The position numbers and the translations under genes are program-made. From Oscillospiraceae bacterium (GTDB lineage Bacteria; Bacillota; Clostridia; Oscillospirales; Ruminococcaceae), in assembly GCA_018434245.1 (NCBI GenBank), contig JAHDPQ010000074.1, forward strand, positions 1 to 42,465: a stretch of 42,465 nucleotides of DNA. The letters run 5' to 3'. The notes under the pieces were generated by a model. The model did not search any database and had not been told where the DNA came from. It saw only the letters and a program-made list of their open reading frames with translations. Of the stretch, positions 26,056 through 33,562 are shown piece by piece (the first letter of the stretch is position 1; the number at the start of each line of letters is the position of its first letter).

Positions 26056-27147
26056 TTAAGAGGCCCTGTAACTTTCAATGGCAGAAACCAGCTCGTCCAT
26101 CGGCCCGTCGCCCAGAGTTTCCCGCAGGTAGGCCTGAGTGGGCTCAAATACGGACTGATGCCAGTCGGACAGTTCTTCCTCAGTGGGCTCGTAAACAATC
26201 ATGCCGTAATCCCGAAGAATCTGCACGCCCTCGGAGTTTTTGGTTTCTACTACTTTTTGGGCTTCCGGCATGGCTGTTGCGGCACCATCTTCAATGACTT
26301 GACGCAGGCTATCGGGAAGCTCGTCATACAGTTTGCCGTTTATAATATAGCCCATGATTCCCGCAATGTGGCCGTCCAGAACCAGATATTTCTGTACCTC
26401 GTAGGTTTTGTCCTGTATGATATTCAGAATAGGGTTTTCCTGTCCATCCACCACGCCGTTCTGCATGGCCACATACATTTCGGAACCGGGCATGGGTACA
26501 GCCTTTGCTCCCAGAGCCTCTACCATCTTGATCGAAACAGGACTTTCCATGACCCGGAAGGTAACGCCCTTGGCATCGCCCACGGTTTTCAGTTCTTTAT
26601 TGCTTGTGGTAAAGTTGCGGAATCCTTTGGAATGCATGCTCAAAATGCGGATTCCGGTTTTGTCCTGCACCTTGTCCCGGAAGGCTTCTCCCCAAGGACC
26701 GCTCAGGATAGCATCACATTCCTCAACGGAACCAAACATGCCGGGGCAGGAAAGGAGCTGGCTTTCTTCAAACAGGTTATTGAGCAGGGTAACGTCGATG
26801 ATAGACATCTCTATATTACCTGCCACAACACCCTGCACCGACTCTGCGGCACTGCCCAGCTGTCCGGAAGGGTATAGCTCCACCTTGATGGCTCCGGCCG
26901 AATGCTCCTCTACATACTCTTTAAAGACTTCTGCGAACATGATATCGGGGCTGTCGGCTGCGGGCAGATTGCCCGGAGTGTAGGCAAGTTTAAAAGTATA
27001 CACCTTATCGGGAGCAGGTGCAGCACCCTGTTCGCTGCCGGATGCCGGTGCGTTGTCACTACCTGCACTTGGAGCGCCGGTGCTGGAGCACCCAATGAGA
27101 GAAATTGATAACACTAAACCCAGTACAAAACATATCAGCCTTTTCAT
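26056..27147 (-). CDS. dctP: TRAP transporter substrate-binding lipoprotein
   Basis: A 363-residue DctP-family binding protein. The N-terminus is a lipoprotein signal (KRLICFVLGLVLSISLIG) ending in lipobox LIGC, Cys20, followed by a Ser/Gly/Ala-rich linker. The body shows TRAP features: EYVEEHSAGAIKVELYPSGQL, FRNFTTSNK, and GVVDGQENPILNI, which resembles the conserved G-x-x-D-G-x-E-x-P segment. A carboxylate-binding Arg is expected in TFRVMESPV (in FRVM). It opens the transporter part of the operon and has its own candidate operator upstream. AGGAGGG precedes the start. The ligand is probably a sugar acid, by context. Confidence 0.95.
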   Translation of the reverse strand: MKRLICFVLGLVLSISLIGCSSTGAPSAGSDNAPASGSEQGAAPAPDKVYTFKLAYTPGNLPAADSPDIMFAEVFKEYVEEHSAGAIKVELYPSGQLGSAAESVQGVVAGNIEMSIIDVTLLNNLFEESQLLSCPGMFGSVEECDAILSGPWGEAFRDKVQDKTGIRILSMHSKGFRNFTTSNKELKTVGDAKGVTFRVMESPVSIKMVEALGAKAVPMPGSEMYVAMQNGVVDGQENPILNIIQDKTYEVQKYLVLDGHIAGIMGYIINGKLYDELPDSLRQVIEDGAATAMPEAQKVVETKNSEGVQILRDYGMIVYEPTEEELSDWHQSVFEPTQAYLRETLGDGPMDELVSAIESYRAS

Positions 27148-27177
27148 TTTGTAGAACCCTCCTGTTTATTATTGTTG

Positions 27178-27196
27178 ATGAACTATGTTCATGAAC
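27178..27196. promoter_or_regulatory. Candidate IclR-family operator upstream of dctP
   Basis: ATGAAC-TAT-GTTCAT (27178-27192) is a perfect 15-bp inverted repeat, and it overlaps a second palindrome GTTCATGAAC (27187-27196). It lies 30-50 bases upstream of the dctP start and resembles the element upstream of the aldolase gene (ATGAACTnnnTTCAT in both). I found no clear -35/-10 pair beside it. Confidence 0.6.
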
Positions 27197-27247
27197 ACAA
27201 GGTAGCAAGTACTTTTAACGGACAGGTTTTCAGTAAGAGAGATCTTT

Positions 27248-28162
27248 TTATGTATACATAGTATGGTATAATTCAATCGTTTTTATAATTTCCCGGTCTA
27301 CCTGTGGGTCAATGGCCACATATGGTTTGGTGCAGTATTCACTGCAAATTCCCAGATGAGCCAGCGCCTTTTTCCGCCAGACATTGGGAGACATCCAAGT
27401 GTTGCTGTAGCGGTTAAGCTGGTTCATATCATCCATAATGCTACACAGCTCTTTGAGCCGGATCTCATCTTTCGTTACAGCGGAACGGTACAGCTCTGCC
27501 AGAAGCTTGGGGTAAGGATTGGAAAGAGAAGGGACAATTCCATCAGCTCCGGCCCATAGTCCCTCATAGCAAAGGCTTTCATCTCCCACTGTGACAGCAA
27601 AATCCCTTCCCCTGTTTTTCAACGTAAGAAGCTGATGGATATTATTCAGGTCTCCACTGCTGTCCTTAATGCCAATGATATTATCGATATGCAACAGTTG
27701 TTCGACTACTTCGATGCTAATATTGGCCCCGCAGGTGCTTGGAATATTGTACAGCATGATAGGCAGCTTGGTGGCGGCCGCAACACTGCTGAAAAAGGAA
27801 TATGCTTCATCATCATTGTAAATAGGGTAGTAGTAGGGCAGGGTAACAACCAAAACATCTGCCCCTGCTTGTTCGGCGTGTTTGACATTGCGCAGCACCG
27901 ACCGAAGCCCGGTATCTGCCACGCCTGCATAGACCAAAACTCTGCCTGCAACATCCTGAATACATTGAGAGATGATTTTGCCTCTGGTATCTTCATCAAA
28001 CCGGGCGAACTCTCCCGTAGAGCCCATGATGAAAATAGCGTCAACTCCACCAGCTATTACATAGTCAATCAACGCCTTCATCTCTTGGTAGTTTACCGAC
28101 TCATCGGGATGAATCGGTGTTAACAGCGGCGTAATTACACCGCTGCCAATGGGTTGCCTCAT
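27248..28162 (-). CDS. DapA-family (dihydrodipicolinate synthase/N-acetylneuraminate lyase-like) aldolase
   Basis: A 304-residue class I aldolase of the DHDPS/NAL family. The Schiff-base Lys166 is in IIGIKDSSG, the catalytic Tyr138 in LYNIPS, and the pyruvate-carboxylate loop GSTGE spans 47-51. Biosynthetic DapA is possible by fold, but the operon (TRAP importer, acid-sugar dehydratase, dehydrogenases, IclR control) points to a catabolic 2-keto-3-deoxy-sugar-acid aldolase releasing pyruvate and an aldehyde, as known for YagE/KdgD-type members. It is the first gene after a strong promoter with overlapping operator-like repeats. TAGGAGAG precedes the start. Confidence 0.88.
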   Translation of the reverse strand: MRQPIGSGVITPLLTPIHPDESVNYQEMKALIDYVIAGGVDAIFIMGSTGEFARFDEDTRGKIISQCIQDVAGRVLVYAGVADTGLRSVLRNVKHAEQAGADVLVVTLPYYYPIYNDDEAYSFFSSVAAATKLPIMLYNIPSTCGANISIEVVEQLLHIDNIIGIKDSSGDLNNIHQLLTLKNRGRDFAVTVGDESLCYEGLWAGADGIVPSLSNPYPKLLAELYRSAVTKDEIRLKELCSIMDDMNQLNRYSNTWMSPNVWRKKALAHLGICSEYCTKPYVAIDPQVDREIIKTIELYHTMYT

Positions 28163-28178
28163 ATACTCTCTCCTAGCT

Positions 28179-28207
28179 GTTCATTATTAATGAACTTAAT
28201 TCATTAA
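28179..28207. promoter_or_regulatory. Overlapping palindromes at the aldolase promoter (candidate IclR operator)
   Basis: Two inverted repeats share a half-site: GTTCATTA-T-TAATGAAC (28179-28195) and TTAATGAA-CTTAA-TTCATTAA (28187-28207). They cover the predicted transcription start and the first 25 transcribed bases, a repressing position. The core ATGAACTTAATTCAT matches the dctP-upstream element ATGAACTATGTTCAT at 12 of 15 positions. Confidence 0.65.
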
Positions 28208-28211
28208 TAAT

Positions 28212-28240
28212 ATAATACAAAATATAAAATGATCTGTCAA
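28212..28240 (-). promoter_or_regulatory. Predicted sigma-A promoter of the catabolic operon
   Basis: On the minus strand a consensus TTGACA (28235-28240), a 17-base spacer and TATTAT (28212-28217). The start of transcription would fall near 28204, inside the palindromes. Confidence 0.8.
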
Positions 28241-28265
28241 TTCGCAGATAGTTCAATTTTTACAA

Positions 28266-28297
28266 AAAAAATGTGCAAGCTTACAAAAAGCTTGCAC
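28266..28297 (-). terminator. Terminator of the iclR gene
   Basis: A 10-bp perfect stem (GTGCAAGCTT with AAGCTTGCAC, 28273-28282 and 28288-28297), a 5-base loop, then ATTTTTTT on the minus strand. It separates iclR from the aldolase promoter. Confidence 0.85.
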
Positions 28298-28309
28298 CAA
28301 ATCAAATTA

Positions 28310-29110
28310 TTATTTTAACAAACCCTTAATCTCATTTGCTGCTTCCTGCAATTTTTCTGCAAAGAAGACAACCTTGTCATCCATCACTCGAAGGGATGGG
28401 CCGCTGATGCTTAGCGCTCCCATCAGATGTCCGCTGTTGTTGTGCAGGGGAACCCCTACGCAGCGTATTCCATATTCATGCTCCATATTGTCGATAGAAT
28501 ATCCCCGCTGTCGGGTTTTTTCAAGGTCTTCCCGCAAAGCTTTTTCATCAGAAAGGGTAAAGGAGGTAAAAGGCTCCAAGCCTTTGTCCACCACCATCTG
28601 TATCAGCGCCTCATCCGAATAGGCAAGAATTGCCTTTCCAATGCCGGTGCAGTACATTTCGGCCTTTACTCCAACGATAGACCTTGCGTACAAAACCCCC
28701 GGGGGATAGGAACCTTCCACATAAATGATGTCGGTTCCGGAGGGAAAAGCTAGAAAAACCGTTTCAGAGCATTCTTCAGCGACTTTATCCATATAGGGCT
28801 TGATAATTGCTTTTGCAGAATCAGTGCTATACAAAACATTGCTCAAGGTAAGTATTTTTTTACCTAGCTTATACTTTCCGCTGCTACTATCTTTTTCTAT
28901 AAAACCGCACATTTGAAAGGTGCTGAGAATGTTGTACACAGAACTCTTTAACATGCCCGATAGATCCGACAGCTCTTTAATGCCCCGTTCCGGATGGTCG
29001 GAATTAAAGTAGTCCAACAAGCACAAAGCCTTATAGAGAGATTTGACTTTTGGGGTATTCTCCTGCACTTTACACACCAACCATTCATTATTGTATACAC
29101 TATAAACCAT
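28310..29110 (-). CDS. IclR-family transcriptional regulator
   Basis: An IclR-type regulator of about 250-266 residues. The N-terminal winged helix-turn-helix is visible as GIKELSDLSGMLKSSVYNIL, followed by the effector domain with SIVGVKAEMYCTGIGKAILA and a C-terminal YGIRCVGVPLHNNSGHLMGALSISGP. Such proteins bind 15-bp palindromes and respond to small acids. It lies directly upstream of the catabolic operon it most likely controls. The start is uncertain: ATG 29110 lacks a ribosome-binding site and overlaps a promoter-like sequence, so TTG 29080 or GTG 29077/29068 may be used. The open frame itself begins at 29134. Confidence 0.9.
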   Translation of the reverse strand: MVYSVYNNEWLVCKVQENTPKVKSLYKALCLLDYFNSDHPERGIKELSDLSGMLKSSVYNILSTFQMCGFIEKDSSSGKYKLGKKILTLSNVLYSTDSAKAIIKPYMDKVAEECSETVFLAFPSGTDIIYVEGSYPPGVLYARSIVGVKAEMYCTGIGKAILAYSDEALIQMVVDKGLEPFTSFTLSDEKALREDLEKTRQRGYSIDNMEHEYGIRCVGVPLHNNSGHLMGALSISGPSLRVMDDKVVFFAEKLQEAANEIKGLLK

Positions 29111-29134
29111 AGCATAACATTTACGACTAGTCAA
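29106..29134 (-). promoter_or_regulatory. Candidate promoter of iclR
   Basis: On the minus strand TTGACT (29129-29134), 17 bases, TATGGT (29106-29111). It overlaps the first codons of the longest iclR frame, suggesting a downstream start codon. Confidence 0.45.
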
Positions 29135-29273
29135 TTTTTGCTAATATAAAAGGCAGACTGACCATCCATAGAATAATGCGGAGCCTTTTTGCTGGAGAAA
29201 CATTCTGCCCAAAGATCCGGTAAGATAGAGCAAGGGCATGGAAATCATCCTAAGCAAGTCAACTTAAAGCTCG

Positions 29274-30236
29274 TTATTCACGCTGGGAAAGAGTAGATTC
29301 GCAGCCCAGATGGTAATGAAAGAACTCTGCCATCTCCGCCACCGACTGGCGGCTTTCCCGCAGGGCAGGCCCCGCCAGCGTGAAGTCGTGAAACATTTCC
29401 CGCCAGATTTTGCAGAAGGCATCTACTCCCTGAGCGTGGGCCTTTTTGGCCAAGGCGGCGCAGTCCACCGCAAGAGATTCGTCTCCCCCTACGTGAATCA
29501 GCAGGGGAGGGAAGCCCTGCAAATCCCCGTAAACCGGAGAAAGCAGGGGATCGGTCAGGTCGTGACCTTGGGCGTAGAGGTCGAAGATGGCCTGCCGCTT
29601 GCCTTGCCACTGGGTAAAGGCAAGCGGAGGCGGGCAGAGTTGAAAGGTGCTTTTCTCGCTGACATCGGTGACGGGGGAAAGTAGCCCCACAGCACAGGGC
29701 AGAGGAGCGCCTTCCGCCAGCAGAAGGTGAATCAAGGCCAGACAGAGGTTGCCCCCCGCCGAATCCCCTAGCAAAGCGATGTTTTCGGGCCGGTATCCCT
29801 CCTGCAGCAAGGCATCCCAAACGGCGCGGCAATCTTCTAGCCCGGCAGGGAAGGGGTGCTCTGGGGCCAGACGGTACTCCACCGACAGCACCGGAACGGG
29901 AATCGCTTGGGCAAAGAGGGAAGCCCCATGCCGGGAGATGATTAGATTGCCCATCAGCCAGCTTCCTCCATGGAGGTAAAGGATCATCTTGTCGGGGTGA
30001 CTTTCGTGCTGCTGCACCCACTCGCAGCCCACGCCCCCCAAAGTGAGTGGTTGGGTCTTGATTCCCGGAAGAGCAGGCAAAGCCTCGTGAAGCTTCTGTT
30101 GAGCTGCCCGCTGCTCCTCCACCGTCATTTCTCCCAATAGAGTCTGTTTCTTGAAAGCGGCCCGGCTCATTAGGTGGGAGGCCGGCCCCGGGCTTTCGGT
30201 GGAAAATTCCAGATAGAGACGTTCTTCTTGATCCAT
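29274..30236 (-). CDS. Alpha/beta hydrolase, hormone-sensitive-lipase family
   Basis: A 320-residue esterase/lipase-type hydrolase. The family's oxyanion-hole motif HGG is at residues 89-91, the nucleophile Ser159 in GDSAGG, the acid Asp252 in GGDES, and the base His283 in FHDF, so the triad is complete. The YRLAPEHPFPA segment is typical of the HSL family. It has no signal peptide and acts in the cytoplasm on an unknown short-chain ester. It lies 56 bases downstream of uvrC in the same direction and may be co-transcribed. A second open frame (29278-30252) over the same DNA is a shadow. Confidence 0.92.
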   Translation of the reverse strand: MDQEERLYLEFSTESPGPASHLMSRAAFKKQTLLGEMTVEEQRAAQQKLHEALPALPGIKTQPLTLGGVGCEWVQQHESHPDKMILYLHGGSWLMGNLIISRHGASLFAQAIPVPVLSVEYRLAPEHPFPAGLEDCRAVWDALLQEGYRPENIALLGDSAGGNLCLALIHLLLAEGAPLPCAVGLLSPVTDVSEKSTFQLCPPPLAFTQWQGKRQAIFDLYAQGHDLTDPLLSPVYGDLQGFPPLLIHVGGDESLAVDCAALAKKAHAQGVDAFCKIWREMFHDFTLAGPALRESRQSVAEMAEFFHYHLGCESTLSQRE

Positions 30237-30292
30237 GGTGTCTTCCTTTCACGATGCCGGAGCATCCGGTGGATGATGATGTAGAGGTTGCC

Positions 30293-32131
30293 TTACTTCT
30301 CGGGATGCAGGAACTGGAACAAGGAGTGGGCAGCGGGCAGGGTCATGCCGGGTGCGCAGGCAAGCTCCTCGGGGCTGGCGGCCAACAGGGCCTTTTGGGT
30401 TTTAAAATGCCGGAGTAGAGCGGAAGCCCGTTTGTCCCCAATACCGGGAGCCTGAGTAAGGCCCAAGGCAAAGGCGTTTTTCTTATGCTTTTGCTTCATA
30501 TGGCTGATGGCAAAGCGGTGAACCTCATCCTGAATGCCGGTGACCAGAGCAAAGGCCCTGCGGTTTTTGGCAATAGAGATTTCCTCCCCCTCCCCGGCGA
30601 TGGCCCGGGTTTTGTGGGCGGAATCCTTGACCATGCCAAAGACGGGAATGTTCAGCCCCATCTCACGCAGCAGGGGTTCCACCGCACTCACATGGCCCTT
30701 GCCGCCATCCAGCAGAATTAAATCGGGCAGCCGCCGAAAGCCCGGATCCTGTTCCTCCGGGTTTTGATAGCGGGAAAACCGGCGCTGCAACATTTCCCGC
30801 ATGCTGCCGTAGTCGTCCACACCGGTGACAGTCTTCATGTTAAACTTTTTATAGGCGGAGCGCAGGGGCCTGCCATCCTCAAAGACCACCATGCCCCCCA
30901 CGATGGTCTCGCTGCCCAGGTTGGAGATGTCGTAGGCTTCAATGTACTGAGGCGGCGCGGTAAGATTCAGCAGCCGGGCCAGTTCATCCAGAGCCGCCAG
31001 TTCCTTTCCGGTTCGCTCCAATTTGTGGGCCAGATGCTGGGCGGCGTTGGCCAAGGCCATCTCCACCAGCCGCTTACCCTCTCCCCGGGCGGGAACCCGC
31101 AGGCTCACCTTTTTGCCCCGAACCTCTTCCAGATACCGCTCCACCAGCTTGGGCTCCTCACTGGGGCCGTCCAGCAGAATCACACGGGGCACATCCATTT
31201 CAGCGGCTCCATAGTAGGAGAGGAGAAAATCCCGCCGGGCCCCTTCCAGAGAGTCGATTTCCCCCAGATCAAAGGTCTGCTTATCCACCAGCCGCTGGGC
31301 ACGAATCTTCAGCAGAGCCACACAGGTTTCCTGGGTTCCCTGAGTGAGAGCCACAATATCCTGATCCACGGTGGTTTTAGAAAAGACCACGTTTTGCTGG
31401 GCGGTGATGCGCTGGATCGCCCAGATTCTATCCCGGTAGAAGGCGGCCTGCTCAAAATCCAACGCGTCGGAAGCCGCCTCCATCTTTTGATGCAACTGCT
31501 CCAGAGACCGTTCGTTGCCACTGTGAATGAACTCCACCGCCTGCTCGATCAGCTCGCTATATTCCCGGCGGGATATTTTTCCCGAGCAAAGGCCGATGCA
31601 CTGCTTGATGTGAAAGTTGAGGCAGGGGCGCCCCTTGCCAAAATCCTCGGGGAATTTGCGCTTGCAGGTGGGGAGCAGAAAAGCCTTGTTTACCTCGTCC
31701 ACCGTTTGATTCACCACAAAGGAGGAGGTGTAGGGCCCCAGCCACCGGCCACCGTCGGAAGGGTTCATCACCTTTTCGGCGGTGATGCGGGGATAGTCGC
31801 CGGCGGAAATCTTCAGGTAATGGTAGCCCTTGTCATCCTTGAGGAGGATGTTGTACTTAGGCCGGTACTGCTTGATCATGCTGCATTCCAGCACCAACGC
31901 CTCGAATTCGCTGGCGGTGACGATGGTTTCCAGTTCCCGGGCGGTCCACACCAGACGGCGGGTTTTTTCGGTATGCTTTTCAATGCTGCGGAAGTAACTG
32001 CTCACCCGGGAGCGCAGGTGCTTTGCCTTGCCCACATAAATAATTTCCCCGGTGCTGTCCCGCATCAGGTAAACCCCCGGGTCCATGGGCAGCCGCCGGG
32101 CGGTTTCCCGCAGAGCCTTGATATGCTCCAT
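30293..32131 (-). CDS. uvrC: Excinuclease ABC subunit C
   Basis: A 612-residue UvrC, the nuclease that makes both incisions around a DNA lesion in nucleotide excision repair with UvrA and UvrB. The GIY-YIG domain starts with Gly19-Val-Tyr21 and Tyr32-Val-Gly34. A cysteine-bearing region (CKRKFPEDFGKGRPCLNFHI, CIGLCSGKI) follows, then the UVR helix pair around 205-240, the RNase H-like endonuclease part (DISNLGSETIVGGMVVF, DLILLDGGKGHV) and a C-terminal helix-hairpin-helix (APGIGDKRASALLRHF). The length is standard. AGGAGGTGAGG precedes the ATG. Confidence 0.98.
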   Translation of the reverse strand: MEHIKALRETARRLPMDPGVYLMRDSTGEIIYVGKAKHLRSRVSSYFRSIEKHTEKTRRLVWTARELETIVTASEFEALVLECSMIKQYRPKYNILLKDDKGYHYLKISAGDYPRITAEKVMNPSDGGRWLGPYTSSFVVNQTVDEVNKAFLLPTCKRKFPEDFGKGRPCLNFHIKQCIGLCSGKISRREYSELIEQAVEFIHSGNERSLEQLHQKMEAASDALDFEQAAFYRDRIWAIQRITAQQNVVFSKTTVDQDIVALTQGTQETCVALLKIRAQRLVDKQTFDLGEIDSLEGARRDFLLSYYGAAEMDVPRVILLDGPSEEPKLVERYLEEVRGKKVSLRVPARGEGKRLVEMALANAAQHLAHKLERTGKELAALDELARLLNLTAPPQYIEAYDISNLGSETIVGGMVVFEDGRPLRSAYKKFNMKTVTGVDDYGSMREMLQRRFSRYQNPEEQDPGFRRLPDLILLDGGKGHVSAVEPLLREMGLNIPVFGMVKDSAHKTRAIAGEGEEISIAKNRRAFALVTGIQDEVHRFAISHMKQKHKKNAFALGLTQAPGIGDKRASALLRHFKTQKALLAASPEELACAPGMTLPAAHSLFQFLHPEK

Positions 32132-32212
32132 CCCCTCACCTCCTTCAATGATTCCTCAAATCCCACAGATTCCCGCTTTGTGGATGAAATCTGCTTTGGA
32201 ATACAAGCATAC

Positions 32213-32240
32213 GAAAAACGCCACCGCCGGGCGGTGACGT
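32213..32240 (-). terminator. Terminator after the HPr gene
   Basis: On the minus strand a 10-bp stem with one G-T pair (ACGTCACCGC with GCGGTGGCGT), a 3-base loop and TTTTT. Confidence 0.85.
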
Positions 32241-32266
32241 CTGATTCGCTGCTCCAAGAGGGGAGC

Positions 32267-32530
32267 CTAGTCGGCAAAGCCGGACTCCACCAGCTTGATG
32301 AGACCTTCCACTGCCTGCTGCTCGTCGGGGCCGTCGGCAATGATTTTAATGGTGGTTCCGCCTACAATACCCAGAGAGAGAACTCCCAGCAGGGATTTGG
32401 CGTTGACGCGGCGCTCTTCTTTTTCCACCCAGATGGAGGAACGGTATTCGTTGGCTTTCTGAATAAAGAAAGTGGCGGGCCGGGCATGGAGACCGACCTG
32501 ATTTTGAACAGAAACTTCTTTTACAAACAT
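32267..32530 (-). CDS. ptsH: Phosphocarrier protein HPr
   Basis: An 87-residue HPr. The phosphoryl-carrying His15 lies in GLHARPA and the regulatory Ser46 in NAKSLLGV, so both the PTS site and the HPr-kinase site are present; Crh-type proteins lack the His. It carries phosphate from enzyme I to sugar-specific PTS enzymes, and its Ser-phosphate form acts with CcpA in carbon catabolite control in Firmicutes. No ptsI is adjacent. It has its own promoter with a leader of about 130 bases and its own terminator. Confidence 0.93.
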   Translation of the reverse strand: MFVKEVSVQNQVGLHARPATFFIQKANEYRSSIWVEKEERRVNAKSLLGVLSLGIVGGTTIKIIADGPDEQQAVEGLIKLVESGFAD

Positions 32531-32842
32531 GGTATTACTCCCCTAAATTTAAAATAGGTGTTATTTCTCCCCGATTCGGCTCTGCGCTTGTTGGCGGAGC
32601 ATGTCTGTGTATGCGGAGATTTGCTCACAGCATCACCCAAAAATCGACGGTGTTACCTACTCATAATTATAACATAAATGGCCGCTCCGTCAACACGCTT
32701 CTGTAAGAAGAACACGGTGTCTTACAATTTTTTCACGGGCTTCCAACAATCGTGAAGATTGCAGGGGGTTCATTGTGTAATATTACTATAAATGTTCAAA
32801 CAATTTATGCCTTTTTACAAATCCTATGGTTGGAATTTCTGC
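32531..32842. other. Intergenic region between HPr and the DUF554 gene
   Basis: About 310 bases with no convincing gene. It holds the HPr promoter and leader, then an AT-rich stretch. A short hairpin at 32702-32726 (TGTAAG/CTTACA with a 13-base loop) is followed by T6 on the plus strand, although no plus-strand gene precedes it. No Shine-Dalgarno-linked small ORF was found. Confidence 0.5.
32666..32693 (-). promoter_or_regulatory. Predicted sigma-A promoter of the HPr gene
   Basis: On the minus strand TTGACG (32688-32693), a 16-base spacer and a consensus TATAAT (32666-32671). Confidence 0.75.
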
Positions 32843-33562
32843 CTAAAATGATGCAACAAAGAGAAAATGATACAGAATGGGCATGGCCAAAGCGGGCAAC
32901 AGGTTTGCCACCTTGATTTTAGCGTCCAGCGTGAGGTTGAGTCCGATGGCGGCCACCAGAGTGTATCCCACCATGCAGAATACGTCCAAAAGCTGTTGGG
33001 TGATGTGGGGAGCCAACACTCCCGCCAGCAGAGAGATGGAGCCCTGAATTACCAGTACCGGCACGGCGGAAAAGAGGACGCCGATTCCCAGAGCGGAGGA
33101 AAGGACGATGGACATCACCGAGTCCAGCAGGCTTTTGACGTACAGCACTTGACTATCGCCAAACAGACCGTCGTTCAGGGCTCCGATCACCGTCATGGCT
33201 CCGATAGGAAAGAGCAGGGAAGCGGTGACAAAGCCCTTGGCAAATCCGGCGGCTCCCAAGCGGTTTTCCACCGCCTTGCCAAAGTTGTTGAGATGATCCT
33301 CAATGCGCAGCAGCTCTCCCGTCAAACAGCCCAGAGCAAGGCTGACCACCAGTAGCAGGCTGCCGGAATCGGAAATGACGCCGGTTTGGGGGTCTGCTGT
33401 CAGCATGGATTTTAAAATTCCATTGAGGCCGATGATGAGAGTTCCCATCCCCAGCACCCGGATGATGGCGCTGTTAATGTGGGGAGGGATTCCCCGCTTT
33501 ACCGCCAGTCCCAGCAGGGAGCCCAATACAATGCCTGCTACATTCACCAAAGTCCCTGTCAT
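32843..33562 (-). CDS. DUF554-family membrane protein
   Basis: A 239-residue integral membrane protein from the ATG at 33562, a normal length for the DUF554 family (YdfK/YqgA-like), whose function I do not know. N-terminal GTLVNVAGIVLGSLLGLAVKRGIP and FVTASLLFPIGAMTVIGALNDG are typical of the family, with about seven hydrophobic segments. The ATG overlaps the trmD stop (ATGA), with GGGAGG inside the end of trmD, so translation is coupled to trmD. A longer frame to 33844 lies inside trmD and is rejected as the start. It takes the operon position where rplS (L19) usually sits. Confidence 0.92.
   Translation of the reverse strand: MTGTLVNVAGIVLGSLLGLAVKRGIPPHINSAIIRVLGMGTLIIGLNGILKSMLTADPQTGVISDSGSLLLVVSLALGCLTGELLRIEDHLNNFGKAVENRLGAAGFAKGFVTASLLFPIGAMTVIGALNDGLFGDSQVLYVKSLLDSVMSIVLSSALGIGVLFSAVPVLVIQGSISLLAGVLAPHITQQLLDVFCMVGYTLVAAIGLNLTLDAKIKVANLLPALAMPILYHFLFVASF

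Noticed and set aside
29278-30252. A 324-codon minus-strand frame overlapping the alpha/beta hydrolase.
   Set aside because: The competing frame has a complete Ser-Asp-His triad and HSL motifs; this one is Gly/Arg/Pro-rich shadow sequence.
30764-32557. A 597-codon open frame on the plus strand opposite uvrC and HPr.
   Set aside because: It is antisense to two clear genes, its protein is low-complexity Gly/His/Gln-rich without any family pattern, and it has no ribosome-binding site. Such frames arise from GC-rich codon bias.
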